NCBI RefSeq assembly: GCF_016650635.1
Contig: NZ_JAEKFI010000001.1
Coordinates: 372,001-436,000 of the forward strand
Direction: 5' to 3'
Source of the DNA: Pseudomonas sp. TH43
GTDB taxonomy: Bacteria; Pseudomonadota; Gammaproteobacteria; Pseudomonadales; Pseudomonadaceae
Length of the DNA: 64,000 nt
Under the pieces are notes generated by a model. The model was not told the DNA's origin. It made no database searches and was given only the letters and a program-made list of their open reading frames with translations. Below are positions 26,278 through 35,071 of this stretch, one piece after another. The position numbers were made by a program, and so were the translations under genes. Numbering within the stretch: position 1 is the stretch's first letter; each line of letters starts with the position of its first letter.

Positions 26278-27888
26278 TTACCACATTCTTCTATCAATGA
26301 TGTTTCTTTCATTAAACGCGGTTGAAATCATGGAAACAGGAATTCCACTGACCTTCTCGATCTCTTCAATAAAGCGCAGGGTTTGGTCAGAAAGCTGCTC
26401 ATAGCGAAAGGCAGTTCGGTTCTTGATATCGATGTAGTCCGCAAAGGTTAAGGCGATATCCGTCGGACCATTGAGGATCAACGACCTTCTCAGTTGGGCC
26501 CAGTCAAACTCCGCGACTCGGCGTGGCCGATGCGACACCGAGCCAACTTCCGTTTGCGCGAACTCTGCTACCGGAATGCCTGAACGTTCGGCGATGTCGC
26601 TGAATTCGATGGGTTGGCTCATGAAACCGGAAGACATTCCCGTCACCGAATCACCGACACGGATGGGATAGGTTCGGCAGACCATCATCACCTTTCTCAC
26701 GTGCCTGGGTGACAAGCCGGCTTCGGATAAGCACGCGGCGGCCGTCGTGGCCCTGGAGGTCACGTGCGGGTAAAAGCCGTGGTGAAGGCTGAGCGAGGTC
26801 CCTTGAGTCCCTTCAAGCATCACCCTTTTTCCGCCCGACAGGCAGGTTGCAAAAAACTCCACGGAGTCTCGTATGTAATGCTTAAGGCGGGGAATATCTT
26901 TAGCCAGGCGAACTTTCGAATCGGGGACCCTCTCGAGGATTTTCCTGGCCGTGGCACTCCCAATCCCTTGAGCCGTCGAGCCAATCGCCGTCTTAAGAAC
27001 CTGCTCCTCCCACACAATGTCCGCCTGGTCAATAATCATCGCTTGTGGATCAATGATCACCTTGTCAAAGGTGAGTGCCAGCTCGGTTATTTCTCGCAGC
27101 AGCACGTCCAAGCTGATCACGGCGCCGGCGCCGATGACTAGGGTGGCGTCTTTATTGCCCAGCGCGCCGGAGGGCAGCTGCCGAAAGGTGTAGGGCTGGT
27201 CGTCAATCCGATAAACCTTGTGCCCAGCATTGGGACCACCGACGCGGACGAGCACGTCGTACTCAGGGGCCAGATAGTGGGCAATGTTGCCTTTGCCCTC
27301 GCTCCCGTATTGCCCGCCCACCAACACATCGACCATGGGCTGCGCAATGATGGGACGGTTTTCCAGTCGAGCAATCACTCGCGCGTAGACGTCGTCACGA
27401 TTACAGCGATCACTGTCAATCACCACGTCTGCGATTTTCGCCAAGCCGTTAGAGTGACGCTCGGTCGAAAAACCCGCCACTTCGTCATAGCCAGCCGTCT
27501 CTGCGGCGCTGCCACGTTGCTCATAGCGATTGGCAAGTACGTGCTCACTGGCCTGCAGATGAACGTGGATCACCAACCAGCCGCTATGCCGTAGAAACTT
27601 AATTTGCTCAGCCGACCTGACCGCATCGACAACCACCAGGGTCAGGTCTTTGTCGTTGATCAAACGTGAGCTGAGCGTATTGGCGAGCCAGCCACCGTTG
27701 GTCAATCGGTCAAGCCTTAGGCCCGCATTATGGCGAGCTCTGCGAGAGGTGCCCGTGCTCGGGATAGCGTCCTTAATCAAGTCTTTCGTCTTGATCAGTT
27801 TTGCCCCCGCCTTCGCTACCAAGAGCTGAGCTAACGTAGTTTTCCCGGCGCCGACACGGCCAGATAACACGATGGCTTTGGGTTTCAT
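26278..27888 (-). CDS. Kinase fused to adenylosuccinate-synthetase-like (PurA/PurZ-like) enzyme
   Basis: A 536-residue fusion. Residues 1-~175 are a P-loop kinase (Walker A SGRVGAGKTT, 9-18; VVVDAVRSAEQ). Residues ~185-536 match adenylosuccinate synthetase: GGQYGSEGKG (191-200), GGPNAGH (His223), VMLEGTQGTSLSLHHGFYPH, TYPIRVG and the RPRR...DW...R region. In E. coli PurA the GTP loop reads GDEGKG with catalytic Asp13; here it is GSEGKG. The same Asp-to-Ser change is reported for phage PurZ, which joins aspartate to dGMP on the route to 2-aminoadenine. The enzyme may therefore act on (d)GMP-type purines rather than IMP. A fusion to a kinase is unusual. AAGGAAG precedes the ATG; the next gene starts 12 bases after its stop. 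Confidence 0.8.
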   Translation of the reverse strand: MKPKAIVLSGRVGAGKTTLAQLLVAKAGAKLIKTKDLIKDAIPSTGTSRRARHNAGLRLDRLTNGGWLANTLSSRLINDKDLTLVVVDAVRSAEQIKFLRHSGWLVIHVHLQASEHVLANRYEQRGSAAETAGYDEVAGFSTERHSNGLAKIADVVIDSDRCNRDDVYARVIARLENRPIIAQPMVDVLVGGQYGSEGKGNIAHYLAPEYDVLVRVGGPNAGHKVYRIDDQPYTFRQLPSGALGNKDATLVIGAGAVISLDVLLREITELALTFDKVIIDPQAMIIDQADIVWEEQVLKTAIGSTAQGIGSATARKILERVPDSKVRLAKDIPRLKHYIRDSVEFFATCLSGGKRVMLEGTQGTSLSLHHGFYPHVTSRATTAAACLSEAGLSPRHVRKVMMVCRTYPIRVGDSVTGMSSGFMSQPIEFSDIAERSGIPVAEFAQTEVGSVSHRPRRVAEFDWAQLRRSLILNGPTDIALTFADYIDIKNRTAFRYEQLSDQTLRFIEEIEKVSGIPVSMISTAFNERNIIDRRMW

Positions 27889-27923
27889 CCGACTTCCTTG
27901 ACGGTAGGCTCAAGCGCTTAGGC

Positions 27924-29231
27924 TTAGGCAGGCAGTTGATAAACAGTTGTTCGAACGCCCTTGTCAACCAACTCTTCCGTGATGAGCTCTTTAATCACCT
28001 CCCAGTTTGCCCCCCCGTGCCCTGTCCCGACTCGGGGCATATGGACAGAGGCACCAATCTCAAGGGCTTTTTCTCGCACTTGGGACAGACAGGAGGCGAA
28101 GGCGGCATAGCTCAGACGCTGGCCTTTTATCGTGCCGTACCCTTTCTGCGCCACCATGTGCGCAAAGCTGATCCCATTACGATGTGCCCCAATGTAAACC
28201 TGGCCAAGTGCAGGAATGCGGTCTGCGGCCACGGTTTCTGACTTGTATTGGTTCCAGACGTTAGGGAACTGTTTTTTTACCTGGTGCGCAAACCCACGTC
28301 CGCCCCATTGTGCTGGAGTGTTAGGCACCACATGGGCGATAAGCCTCGGGCCGCTGCCGTGGGGTGACAGGACATCCCCCACCACTTCACTTAACGACGG
28401 ATGATTGAACTCGGTGTCTTGATTGGGACGAAGAATACCGACGACTCGTGGGACCAGGCTTCCAGGGTAGGGAGCGAGGCCCATGCATTCGATTCGGTAA
28501 CTATTGCCCTGCAGCTCTTCGTCGCCAATCGACGTGAACCCAATTGCACTGGCTTCAGAGACGACGCCTTCGTTGGCAAAGGATTGCCCGGGTCTGATCG
28601 GGCAACTCCAGCCTGGGGCCGGAATGACGTAATCGACTCGATAGGCATTATCCTCCGGATGGAAAGAGGCGCAAAACGCCGCACTGGGCGATGTGGCGAG
28701 CTTAATGCTTCGTATAAGGCACGCCTCGACCGATACATCGAAGGTTTTTCTGATCTCTGCCACTTGGCGAATGGTCGGGACACTGTCCGCCAACTGGGGA
28801 AAACTTCCCAATGGCATCAGCAGCTCTGCGGCGCCGATATTGCACAGCACTTCAAGCTGCCAGTTGTCTCGCCGACTCGCCGTGTCGCCGTTACGGTGGC
28901 GGACTTCTTCACTGCAGTCGGCAAACAACGAGTGAGCGACTTCGTGGGCGATGGAGAATCTCAGCCGGCCGCGAGGACGCATGGGATTGTACTCCAGCAC
29001 CAGGTGACCACTGTCGAGTGGGCGCAGACGGGCGTCGGGAATATCTCCGCGAGCTTCCGTGCGGATATTGAGCAAAGTGGCAAGCGCGAGAGGGTCAAAG
29101 GGGGGGCCGCCCCAACCATCGTCCATTGCCTGAAGGACCAGTTGGCGGGCGCGACTTTCCATCGCTATGACAGGATCTTCACCCTCGGCAAAGCTGAGCA
29201 CCGAAGGGTTGGTCCAGGTAAATTGGGCAGT
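27924..29231 (-). CDS. ImmA/IrrE-type metallopeptidase fused to a macro domain
   Basis: A 435-residue protein. The N-terminal half is an ImmA/IrrE (COG2856-like) zinc peptidase with FSIAHEVAHSLF (HExxH). The C-terminal ~150 residues are a macro (ADP-ribose-binding) domain: VPNTPAQWGGRGFAHQVKKQ, then HMPRVGTGHGGANW and VRTTVYQLP. First gene of the four-gene operon, 35 bases before the kinase-PurA gene. ImmA/IrrE peptidases usually cleave XRE-type repressors, and an XRE gene lies 670 bp upstream; macro domains bind or hydrolyse ADP-ribose conjugates. The start at 29231 is chosen because AGGA precedes it and conserved sequence begins there; the frame is open to 29294. Confidence 0.8.
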   Translation of the reverse strand, partial: TAQFTWTNPSVLSFAEGEDPVIAMESRARQLVLQAMDDGWGGPPFDPLALATLLNIRTEARGDIPDARLRPLDSGHLVLEYNPMRPRGRLRFSIAHEVAHSLFADCSEEVRHRNGDTASRRDNWQLEVLCNIGAAELLMPLGSFPQLADSVPTIRQVAEIRKTFDVSVEACLIRSIKLATSPSAAFCASFHPEDNAYRVDYVIPAPGWSCPIRPGQSFANEGVVSEASAIGFTSIGDEELQGNSYRIECMGLAPYPGSLVPRVVGILRPNQDTEFNHPSLSEVVGDVLSPHGSGPRLIAHVVPNTPAQWGGRGFAHQVKKQFPNVWNQYKSETVAADRIPALGQVYIGAHRNGISFAHMVAQKGYGTIKGQRLSYAAFASCLSQVREKALEIGASVHMPRVGTGHGGANWEVIKELITEELVDKGVRTTVYQLPA

Positions 29232-29898
29232 CATAGAGAAACGCTTCCTGAGGGCTGCAGCTGAGTCGACACATCCATTGTCGCTTGTCTCCATAACTGG
29301 GTGAAGTGCTCATATGTCCGTATCAATCGCCCGCTTCGGCGAAAAGCCTTGCCACTGAATTGCCCAGCCGCACTGTTCGGGGGCTGTGAGCGAAAAAGGT
29401 CAGCGCGTCGACAATGCCAGATCGGACTGGGTTCCGACAAGCGGTTCTCGCTAGCCAAGGATCCGGCGCGGGGTGACCACGCGAGGGCTTGCCAGCGCGC
29501 CGGCGGCGATCAGCCAACGCCCCGCCTGCTATTCGCCCCGCGCCTTGTTAAGCCACGTCCGCTTCACCCCTCAAGCCCCTTGCTAGCAACGTCGATTCAT
29601 CCTGGGAGCGAAGCGCCGGCATTGTTAACACTCCATTTTAGCCCGCCGCTACGCCGGCGAGTTGTCCAAACGCCGCAAGATGTTGTTCAAAAGCTCCAGC
29701 AGCGCTTTGCGCCTGTGTTCGTTCTCTCGAAGACGGCGAACGTGGCGATTATAGGTTCAGTGACGATCGGTCAGTCGTTTGGCCTCCCAGAACACTTGGA
29801 CCAACTCACATGGAAGAACCAGATAGCCCAACCTGAGCTGCGGTGAGAGAGCTTTGGAGAAGGTACCGACATAAATGACGCGAGCATCCGCACCTTGC
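29232..29898. other. Gap between ImmA-macro and XRE genes with decayed sequence
   Basis: About 670 bp. It should contain the promoter of the ImmA-macro operon near 29232-29330. The part nearest the XRE gene holds a MocR fragment, listed separately; the rest has no supported gene. Confidence 0.45.
29757..29894 (-). pseudogene. MocR/PdxR-type regulator fragment
   Basis: Reverse-strand translation gives GADARVIYVGTFSKALSPQL, then RLGYLVLP...AKRLTDRH and a stop. This is the PLP-lysine segment (GTFSK) of the aminotransferase-like domain of MocR regulators. Only about 45 residues of a ~470-residue protein remain and no start is present. It is debris from an earlier insertion or deletion. Confidence 0.6.
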
Positions 29899-30177
29899 TT
29901 AAGTCAACTGCCCTCGAATCGTCTCAAAAAGCTCTTCCAGCGTATCGCCTGACTGAACCCTAAAACATTCTACAAGCAGGCTTAGGGGGTGAACCTCCAT
30001 CCTGTCTGCGAGCTGGGTCACCTTTTCCAAGGTGACGCCCTTCATACCTCGCTCCAAACTACTGATGTAGGTTCGGCTGCTGACCAGGCCAAAGTCTTCT
30101 TGCGTGAGCCCTTTGCGTAATCTCATATTCCGTAGGGCCTCTGCGAATGCTTCCTTCAATTCCATTTTGCTCACCAT
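29899..30177 (-). CDS. XRE-family transcriptional regulator
   Basis: A 92-residue protein with a complete XRE helix-turn-helix (LRNMRLRKGLTQEDFGLVSS, then RTYISSLERGMKGVTLEKV) and a short C-terminal tail. It is divergent from a small gene starting at 30248. The intergenic region holds a 7-bp-arm palindrome lying inside a consensus-like promoter, so it almost certainly represses that gene and probably itself. The ImmA/IrrE peptidase encoded upstream of the PurA-like gene is a natural candidate to cleave it, as in ICEBs1 ImmR/ImmA, although the 670-bp gap means the two genes are not in one operon. Confidence 0.85.
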   Translation of the reverse strand: MVSKMELKEAFAEALRNMRLRKGLTQEDFGLVSSRTYISSLERGMKGVTLEKVTQLADRMEVHPLSLLVECFRVQSGDTLEELFETIRGQLT

Positions 30178-30200
30178 GCAAAAGGAACGATGAAGCCTTT

Positions 30201-30229
30201 TTGAATCCTATAGCACTACAATCTATAGG
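30201..30229 (+). promoter_or_regulatory. Promoter with embedded operator for the XRE protein
   Basis: TTGAAT (30201-30206) and TATAGG (30224-30229) are spaced by 17 bases, a plausible sigma-70 promoter for the rightward gene. Between and over them lies the inverted repeat CCTATAG (30207-30213), nine bases, CTATAGG (30223-30229). A repressor bound here would block the promoter directly. Confidence 0.65.
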
Positions 30230-30247
30230 GCTCATTGAGGATTGATT

Positions 30248-30739
30248 ATGGTTAAGCCAGCAAATACGAAAAGCGCTTTGCACGAGACGGCTCGTGTCTA
30301 CGTGGCAGTGCTAGATGAGTTAGATCGCGACGCCCGCGTCCAGATAAAGGGTTTTGATTGCAGCACTGGATTGGTGAGATTCTTAGATGATTGCAACCGC
30401 GATGGCTCTCAATCTTGCATTGTGGATGTTCAGATGGCGTTACCGCCTTGGCTCAATGCTACAGGCCGTTGGATCGTCCAACCTCTCATAGCCATAGCCC
30501 ACGGGCGGTTCCAGGCACCGGGTGGACGCGTGCGAACGAAATACATTTTCCAGGTCACCTCCGGATTCATGTATACCGACGACGCGCTGGTTTTCCCTTT
30601 AAATATCCAAGAGTGCACAATCTTATACAAGATGGGTGATCCCCCAGGCTTCGGTCAGCAACCGCACCTAGAGCCACACCAGCATCAAATATCCGCACTC
30701 ATCGAAAGATCATTAAACGCAGCTAATGGCGTTCAATAG
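30248..30739 (+). CDS. Hypothetical protein under XRE control
   Basis: About 163 residues, start at ATG 30248 with GAGG upstream. No recognised family. The sequence is ordinary soluble protein: a helical N-terminus (SALHETARVYVAVLDELDRD), a beta-rich middle (RTKYIFQVTSGFMYTDDALVF) and a His/Gln-rich tail (PHLEPHQHQ). It sits directly behind the promoter-operator of the XRE gene, so its expression appears tightly repressed, as expected for a toxin-like, excision or effector protein. The role is unknown. Confidence 0.6.
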   Translation: MVKPANTKSALHETARVYVAVLDELDRDARVQIKGFDCSTGLVRFLDDCNRDGSQSCIVDVQMALPPWLNATGRWIVQPLIAIAHGRFQAPGGRVRTKYIFQVTSGFMYTDDALVFPLNIQECTILYKMGDPPGFGQQPHLEPHQHQISALIERSLNAANGVQ

Positions 30740-31198
30740 ATACTCATTGCAGTCGCCACCCCCACCCTTGCGCGGGGTGAGCCGCTATGCACCTTAGCAA
30801 GTGCCGGCAAGCACGGTGATTGAGCAACGACTGCGGGGGGCCTCTCAATGGCATCGCCAATTTGTACTTACAGATCGATCAAGCGACTCCGTACCCTGGC
30901 GTCATCTGGAGCAATGAAGCCCCTGGTATTCGGCGAAGTTGCGGAGACTGAGGAATCCCAGAGTCGCTTAGTGATTAATGCCCGGCCGGATGCCGTCTAC
31001 CCCAGAGCTTCTGAGGTCCTCATCTTCAGAATCCGGCCACCATTTCCAGCATTTTCCCGGGATCGATGAACTGTAGTTGCTGCAAAAGAGCAATACTGAT
31101 ATCACGTGTTTTTTTGAGATACTGGGTCCATGAATCTAGCCGGAGCGCTCTGGCGCTGGGCCTAGTGGCTCATGGTGCGAAGGAAGTAAGGAACAGGA
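30740..31198. other. Intergenic stretch upstream of the second DUF5710 gene
   Basis: About 460 bp without a supported gene. A 73-codon forward frame at 30848-31069 has no ribosome site and no family features. Confidence 0.4.
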
Positions 31199-31876
31199 AT
31201 GGCAAGGATTGATCTAAAAGTCCCCTTTGCAGAAAAAGACGAAGCGAAATCGCTCGGGGCCAAATGGGACGCAAGTCAAAAGACCTGGTACATCCCCGAA
31301 GGCGTCGATATTGGTCCACTGGCTCAATGGCTGCCGGTCACACAGCACGAAGATCTAGAGCACGGACCTGAATACAGCGTCAGAGCACCCTATTACTATG
31401 TCATGGAGTCGATATCGGACTGCTGGGGATGCTCCAATGTAACCCGCGTATATTCGTTCCAGCTGCCGGAGCAGCACGAGGAGTTCGACTACTACATCAA
31501 TGAGGACTCAGATTTCGCACTGACCAGCAACCTTGGCGAATGGAAGTCCCACGGGTATCGCGGCACAGTTTCCAACGTCGACAGCATTTCCCCCTTGGTC
31601 ACGAAGCAAATCCATCGCTTCACCAACCACTTCAAGCTGGCGTACAGCAAAGCCGTGGGCAGCCGCTACTGGATGAATCACTGTGAAAACTGCGGCGTGA
31701 AGCTCGGCGATTTCTTCATGCACAGCGAGCCTGGTGGGGCCTTCTTCCCTACTGCGCCTCATGAGGCTGAGCGGATAGCCCTCACCAGAATCAACGAACG
31801 GTTCGACGCACACTGTAGCGTTGGCTATGCATCAGAAGATTTTTTCGACTGGATGCAAATTCGCGAGCAACCCTGA
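31199..31876 (+). CDS. DUF5710-domain zinc-ribbon-like protein
   Basis: A 225-residue protein. The first 45 residues are a textbook DUF5710 domain (IDLKVPFAEKDEAKSLGAKW, then TWYIPEG). Two CxxC pairs (DCWGCS and HCENCG) suggest a zinc-binding fold in the rest. Ribosome site AAGGAACAGGA precedes the ATG. It is followed after 91 bases by the NERD helicase gene on the same strand, so they may act together. It is the second DUF5710 protein in the element; the first lies next to the STAND nuclease gene. Confidence 0.75.
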   Translation: MARIDLKVPFAEKDEAKSLGAKWDASQKTWYIPEGVDIGPLAQWLPVTQHEDLEHGPEYSVRAPYYYVMESISDCWGCSNVTRVYSFQLPEQHEEFDYYINEDSDFALTSNLGEWKSHGYRGTVSNVDSISPLVTKQIHRFTNHFKLAYSKAVGSRYWMNHCENCGVKLGDFFMHSEPGGAFFPTAPHEAERIALTRINERFDAHCSVGYASEDFFDWMQIREQP

Positions 31877-31967
31877 TCCCCCTACCCAGCTCCGCATTTT
31901 CCGAGGACCTGGCGAGATTCAGGTCCGCCTGCGGTATTGGAACCAGTAAGTAGAAGGCGCTGTATCG

Positions 31968-34580
31968 ATGGCAAGGATGATTCCGGATAACGGACCACGC
32001 GGCACTGAGAGCAAAGGCGAGCGAGATCTCTACACCATCCTCAAAGCGGAGCTACCAAATGACTACGTTGTCATCCATAGCCTTCCCTGGCTCAGCTCCG
32101 CCGTAACAAAAGTTGACCCGCAGGCCAAGCCGACCGGTGAAATCGATTTTCTGATCATTCACCCTGACAAAGGGCTGCTCGTGCTCGAAGTTAAGAGCGG
32201 TGAATACGGCGTCAAGAACAACCGGTTTGTTCACCTTCACAAACAGTTTTCGATTGATCCCATCGGCCAGACGCGCAATAACGTCCACGGAATTGCCAAG
32301 TGGTTAGGGGCCGACCCGTTACTCCGATTACGTATTGGCTACGGATTTGTCTTCCCAGACTCCGATTTCGCAGGTAAGCCAGCGACGCCTGGAATGTTCG
32401 ACATGACGTCCAATCCCCCGCATCCGCTCTATATTGACCATCGAGGGATGCTTAACGTGACGAAGCGCATCGTGGACCTAATGGACTATTGGAAAGTCAC
32501 CCTGCGCAATTCTGACCTGGGCGAATATCGCGCTGCTCGCGTCATCGAATATCTCACACCAGAAATCGACGGCAAGCGCGGGTGGGCTAGTCGAATTTTC
32601 TACGACAACAAGGACTGGCTCCAACTAACCGAGGAGCAAAGTACGGTAGTCACCAGGGTGCTGAGGAACGAGACCTCGCTCGTGACCGGTTGGCCGGGCA
32701 CCGGCAAAACGCTGATCGTCATCGAAACCGCTCGGCGATTGGTCTCCCAGAGGAAGAAGGTGCTGGTGGTTTCGTTCAACAACAAGCTCACGGACTACGT
32801 CCGCACCCAACTGGTTGATGCAAAGGGCTGTGATGTAGTGACCTGGCACGGTCTATGTGGGCAGGCGCGCAACGCTTTGGGCCGGACCAGTGAGCCTGGG
32901 CAAGAAGATGATTGGTACAGGCAGCAATGCGTGCTCGATCTGAAAGATGCCATTGAGCAAGGCCGCATGGCAGGTTATGGCGCATTGCTTGTCGATGAGT
33001 CTCAAGCCCTACTCCCCTCATGGTGCGAAACCCTCACCGATTGGTTCCATGACAAGCCTAAGGCGTTCTTCTGCGACGAGACGCAGGTCTTCCCGTACGA
33101 GCGTGAGAATATCCCCCTGCAAGGCTTGAGTAAGCTGCTCGGCGTAGATCCGTTTCCACTCACCATCATCCTACGGATGCCCAAGGCGGTGACAAGCATC
33201 CTGGAAGAGGTCGTGCCACCGAAACTTCAGCATTCGACTCCAAGGACGTTGGAGCACGACACCGCAGTCGAAATAATTAGCGCAGATCCATGCAAAGAAG
33301 CTTCCGACATTAGAAGAAAACTCATTGACAGCGGAGTTTCACCTGAAGACATTATTATTTTGCTGCCGAAATTCATTACCAGACAATATATCGAGTATTT
33401 GAAAAAAGAGCGTCCACGTTGTGAATACGTGACGAAATTCCGAGGCTTGGAGGCGCCGGTCATCTTGATCCTCGGTGCGGAAATGCTCGACACCACTGAG
33501 CTTTTCAGTGCCTATTCCCGTGCAACGTCAAAATGTATCGCCATTTACAATGCCTCCAGTGAAAGCTGGTCTAAAGCCGAAGCTTTCAGAGCCAGATTGA
33601 AAAGCATTCCTGCAAACCAAATACTTTTGCAAGAAGAAAAAAGTAAGCTGCGTATCGATAGCAGGGTGGCCCGCACCACGGAAAAGACGTCGCTGAATCT
33701 CGTCAGCCTTAACATTTCATGGGCCGAATCTTGGCGAGCCTGGCTAGTAGAATCCGACGACGATCAGTCTCTGGTGAAAATGTGGATCGCTTACCTGACG
33801 CACAAACTGCGTCAACCCATCTTTTTCTGGCCGAAAGGCTCGACGACTAATTTCTATTTAGCTAAGGCTAATACGTCATCGCCAGACTTTTCTGACTCCC
33901 CCGACTCTTATTCACCACAGAGCTTGACCTTTTATTCGTGCGAAGATTGCGGCGACTTAACCCCACACACGGACATCGTCAACCCGATCTGTAAGCTGTG
34001 TGAAACCAAGGAAGATAGGACGCCCTATCCAGATCAATCTGTCATGGATGCAATCCGTATGATGGATGGGTTGGTGTCTGGTGAGTTGGCTAAAAATCGT
34101 ATCCGTGAACTGCAACCCGACTTGCCATTGAACATCGCCGCAGCAGCTTCGCTATTTCGTGCCGAACGAAAAATGATGCGTTCGAATGTACTCAAGGTCC
34201 AATTACCCGAAGGGCGTAGATTCTATTTGATCGCCTATATTTTCGTTCAGGTGCGAATTGCTACCGCAAAACCCAGAGCAGTAATGGACGTAAATGCCCT
34301 CGCAGACGAAATCTATGGCCGATTCAACAAGCTTCAATCCATTTCATCAGCTGAGTGGAGAAAGTTTTTCGCTAGCGCTATGGGCACGTTCTACTCAAAA
34401 GGCTACATGATAAAGATCAGCAAGGGCTTCTATTCCCCGGTTGAAGACGACCAAGCACCTGTACCCCAGAGGAACCGATTCGGCGGAAACAAGGCCACGG
34501 GAGACGATGGTATCGATGAGGATGGTGTGAGTGTGGTTAGCCACCACGAACTAGCCCCAGAGAGAATTGTAGAAGAATAA
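31968..34580 (+). CDS. NERD nuclease-SF1 helicase fusion
   Basis: An 870-residue protein. The N-terminal NERD domain carries the nuclease pattern GEIDFLIIHPD...VLEVKSG (Asp60, Glu74, Lys76). A superfamily 1 helicase core follows: Walker A GWPGTGKT (241-248), the LVVSFNNKLTDYV segment and Walker B ALLVDESQAL; SAYSRATSKCIAIYN is the late helicase motif. The C-terminal third has a zinc ribbon (SCEDCGDL...ICKLCE) and a winged-helix-like tail. NERD-helicase proteins are frequent in defence islands and are expected to unwind and cut foreign DNA. The upstream DUF5710 gene is a likely partner. The gene is intact. Confidence 0.83.
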   Translation: MARMIPDNGPRGTESKGERDLYTILKAELPNDYVVIHSLPWLSSAVTKVDPQAKPTGEIDFLIIHPDKGLLVLEVKSGEYGVKNNRFVHLHKQFSIDPIGQTRNNVHGIAKWLGADPLLRLRIGYGFVFPDSDFAGKPATPGMFDMTSNPPHPLYIDHRGMLNVTKRIVDLMDYWKVTLRNSDLGEYRAARVIEYLTPEIDGKRGWASRIFYDNKDWLQLTEEQSTVVTRVLRNETSLVTGWPGTGKTLIVIETARRLVSQRKKVLVVSFNNKLTDYVRTQLVDAKGCDVVTWHGLCGQARNALGRTSEPGQEDDWYRQQCVLDLKDAIEQGRMAGYGALLVDESQALLPSWCETLTDWFHDKPKAFFCDETQVFPYERENIPLQGLSKLLGVDPFPLTIILRMPKAVTSILEEVVPPKLQHSTPRTLEHDTAVEIISADPCKEASDIRRKLIDSGVSPEDIIILLPKFITRQYIEYLKKERPRCEYVTKFRGLEAPVILILGAEMLDTTELFSAYSRATSKCIAIYNASSESWSKAEAFRARLKSIPANQILLQEEKSKLRIDSRVARTTEKTSLNLVSLNISWAESWRAWLVESDDDQSLVKMWIAYLTHKLRQPIFFWPKGSTTNFYLAKANTSSPDFSDSPDSYSPQSLTFYSCEDCGDLTPHTDIVNPICKLCETKEDRTPYPDQSVMDAIRMMDGLVSGELAKNRIRELQPDLPLNIAAAASLFRAERKMMRSNVLKVQLPEGRRFYLIAYIFVQVRIATAKPRAVMDVNALADEIYGRFNKLQSISSAEWRKFFASAMGTFYSKGYMIKISKGFYSPVEDDQAPVPQRNRFGGNKATGDDGIDEDGVSVVSHHELAPERIVEE

Positions 34581-34692
34581 CCCCGCTAAGGCGTATTACA
34601 TGACCTATGTGAGGGCCCGCCCCCCACTTGGAAACTTCGACCTGGCCCAAGGCAGAGGCGCTCGGGCGTCACTGAGCAACAGCATCATCAAG

Positions 34693-34730
34693 AAAAAAGG
34701 GGAAGGCTCTTGATCAAATCTGAGCCTTCC
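34693..34730 (-). terminator. Rho-independent terminator of the tni operon
   Basis: Read on the reverse strand: GGAAGGCTC, 12-base loop, GAGCCTTCC (9-bp perfect stem), then CCCCTTTTTTC. The T-run is on the reverse-strand side, so it terminates the leftward tniA-tniB-tniQ transcript and the small gene behind it. Confidence 0.8.
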
Positions 34731-34789
34731 GGCACTGAACTACCGATGCAAGCTCTAGCCCAAAGACCGCGAGGCAATCTGGCACGAGC

Positions 34790-34981
34790 TCACTCTTTTA
34801 TAGCGGCCTGATCCCGAATCGCGGACGCTAGTTCCCTGAGGACATACACTATCCTTGAGCGCTCGCGCGGATCCTGCTCAGCTACGCTCTCGGCCAACCG
34901 TTCGGGTTGCTCCAGCAAGCGCTCCAGCGCGTCCCAGTCGTTAGCATTAAGCTCCAGCTCAATCAATAATTTGCGCGTCAT
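34790..34981 (-). CDS. Small hypothetical protein behind tniQ
   Basis: 63 residues, strongly charged and helical (LIELELNANDWDALERLLEQ). The ribosome site AGGGGG is well placed before the ATG. It is the last reading frame before the terminator at 34693-34730 and lies about 90 bases after the tniQ stop, so it belongs to the transposition transcript. No family recognised; it could be a regulator of transposition or a small cargo protein. Confidence 0.6.
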   Translation of the reverse strand: MTRKLLIELELNANDWDALERLLEQPERLAESVAEQDPRERSRIVYVLRELASAIRDQAAIKE

Positions 34982-35071
34982 AACACCCCCTAATAAAAAG
35001 TCACAAGTTCCTGCTCCGCGGCGTCCCGGCCAGCGACACCCAGTATGCGGGATACGCTCGGTTTACGTAGC

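Noticed and set aside
30848..31069. 73-codon forward frame
   Set aside because: No ribosome site, no family, composition like the surrounding intergenic DNA.
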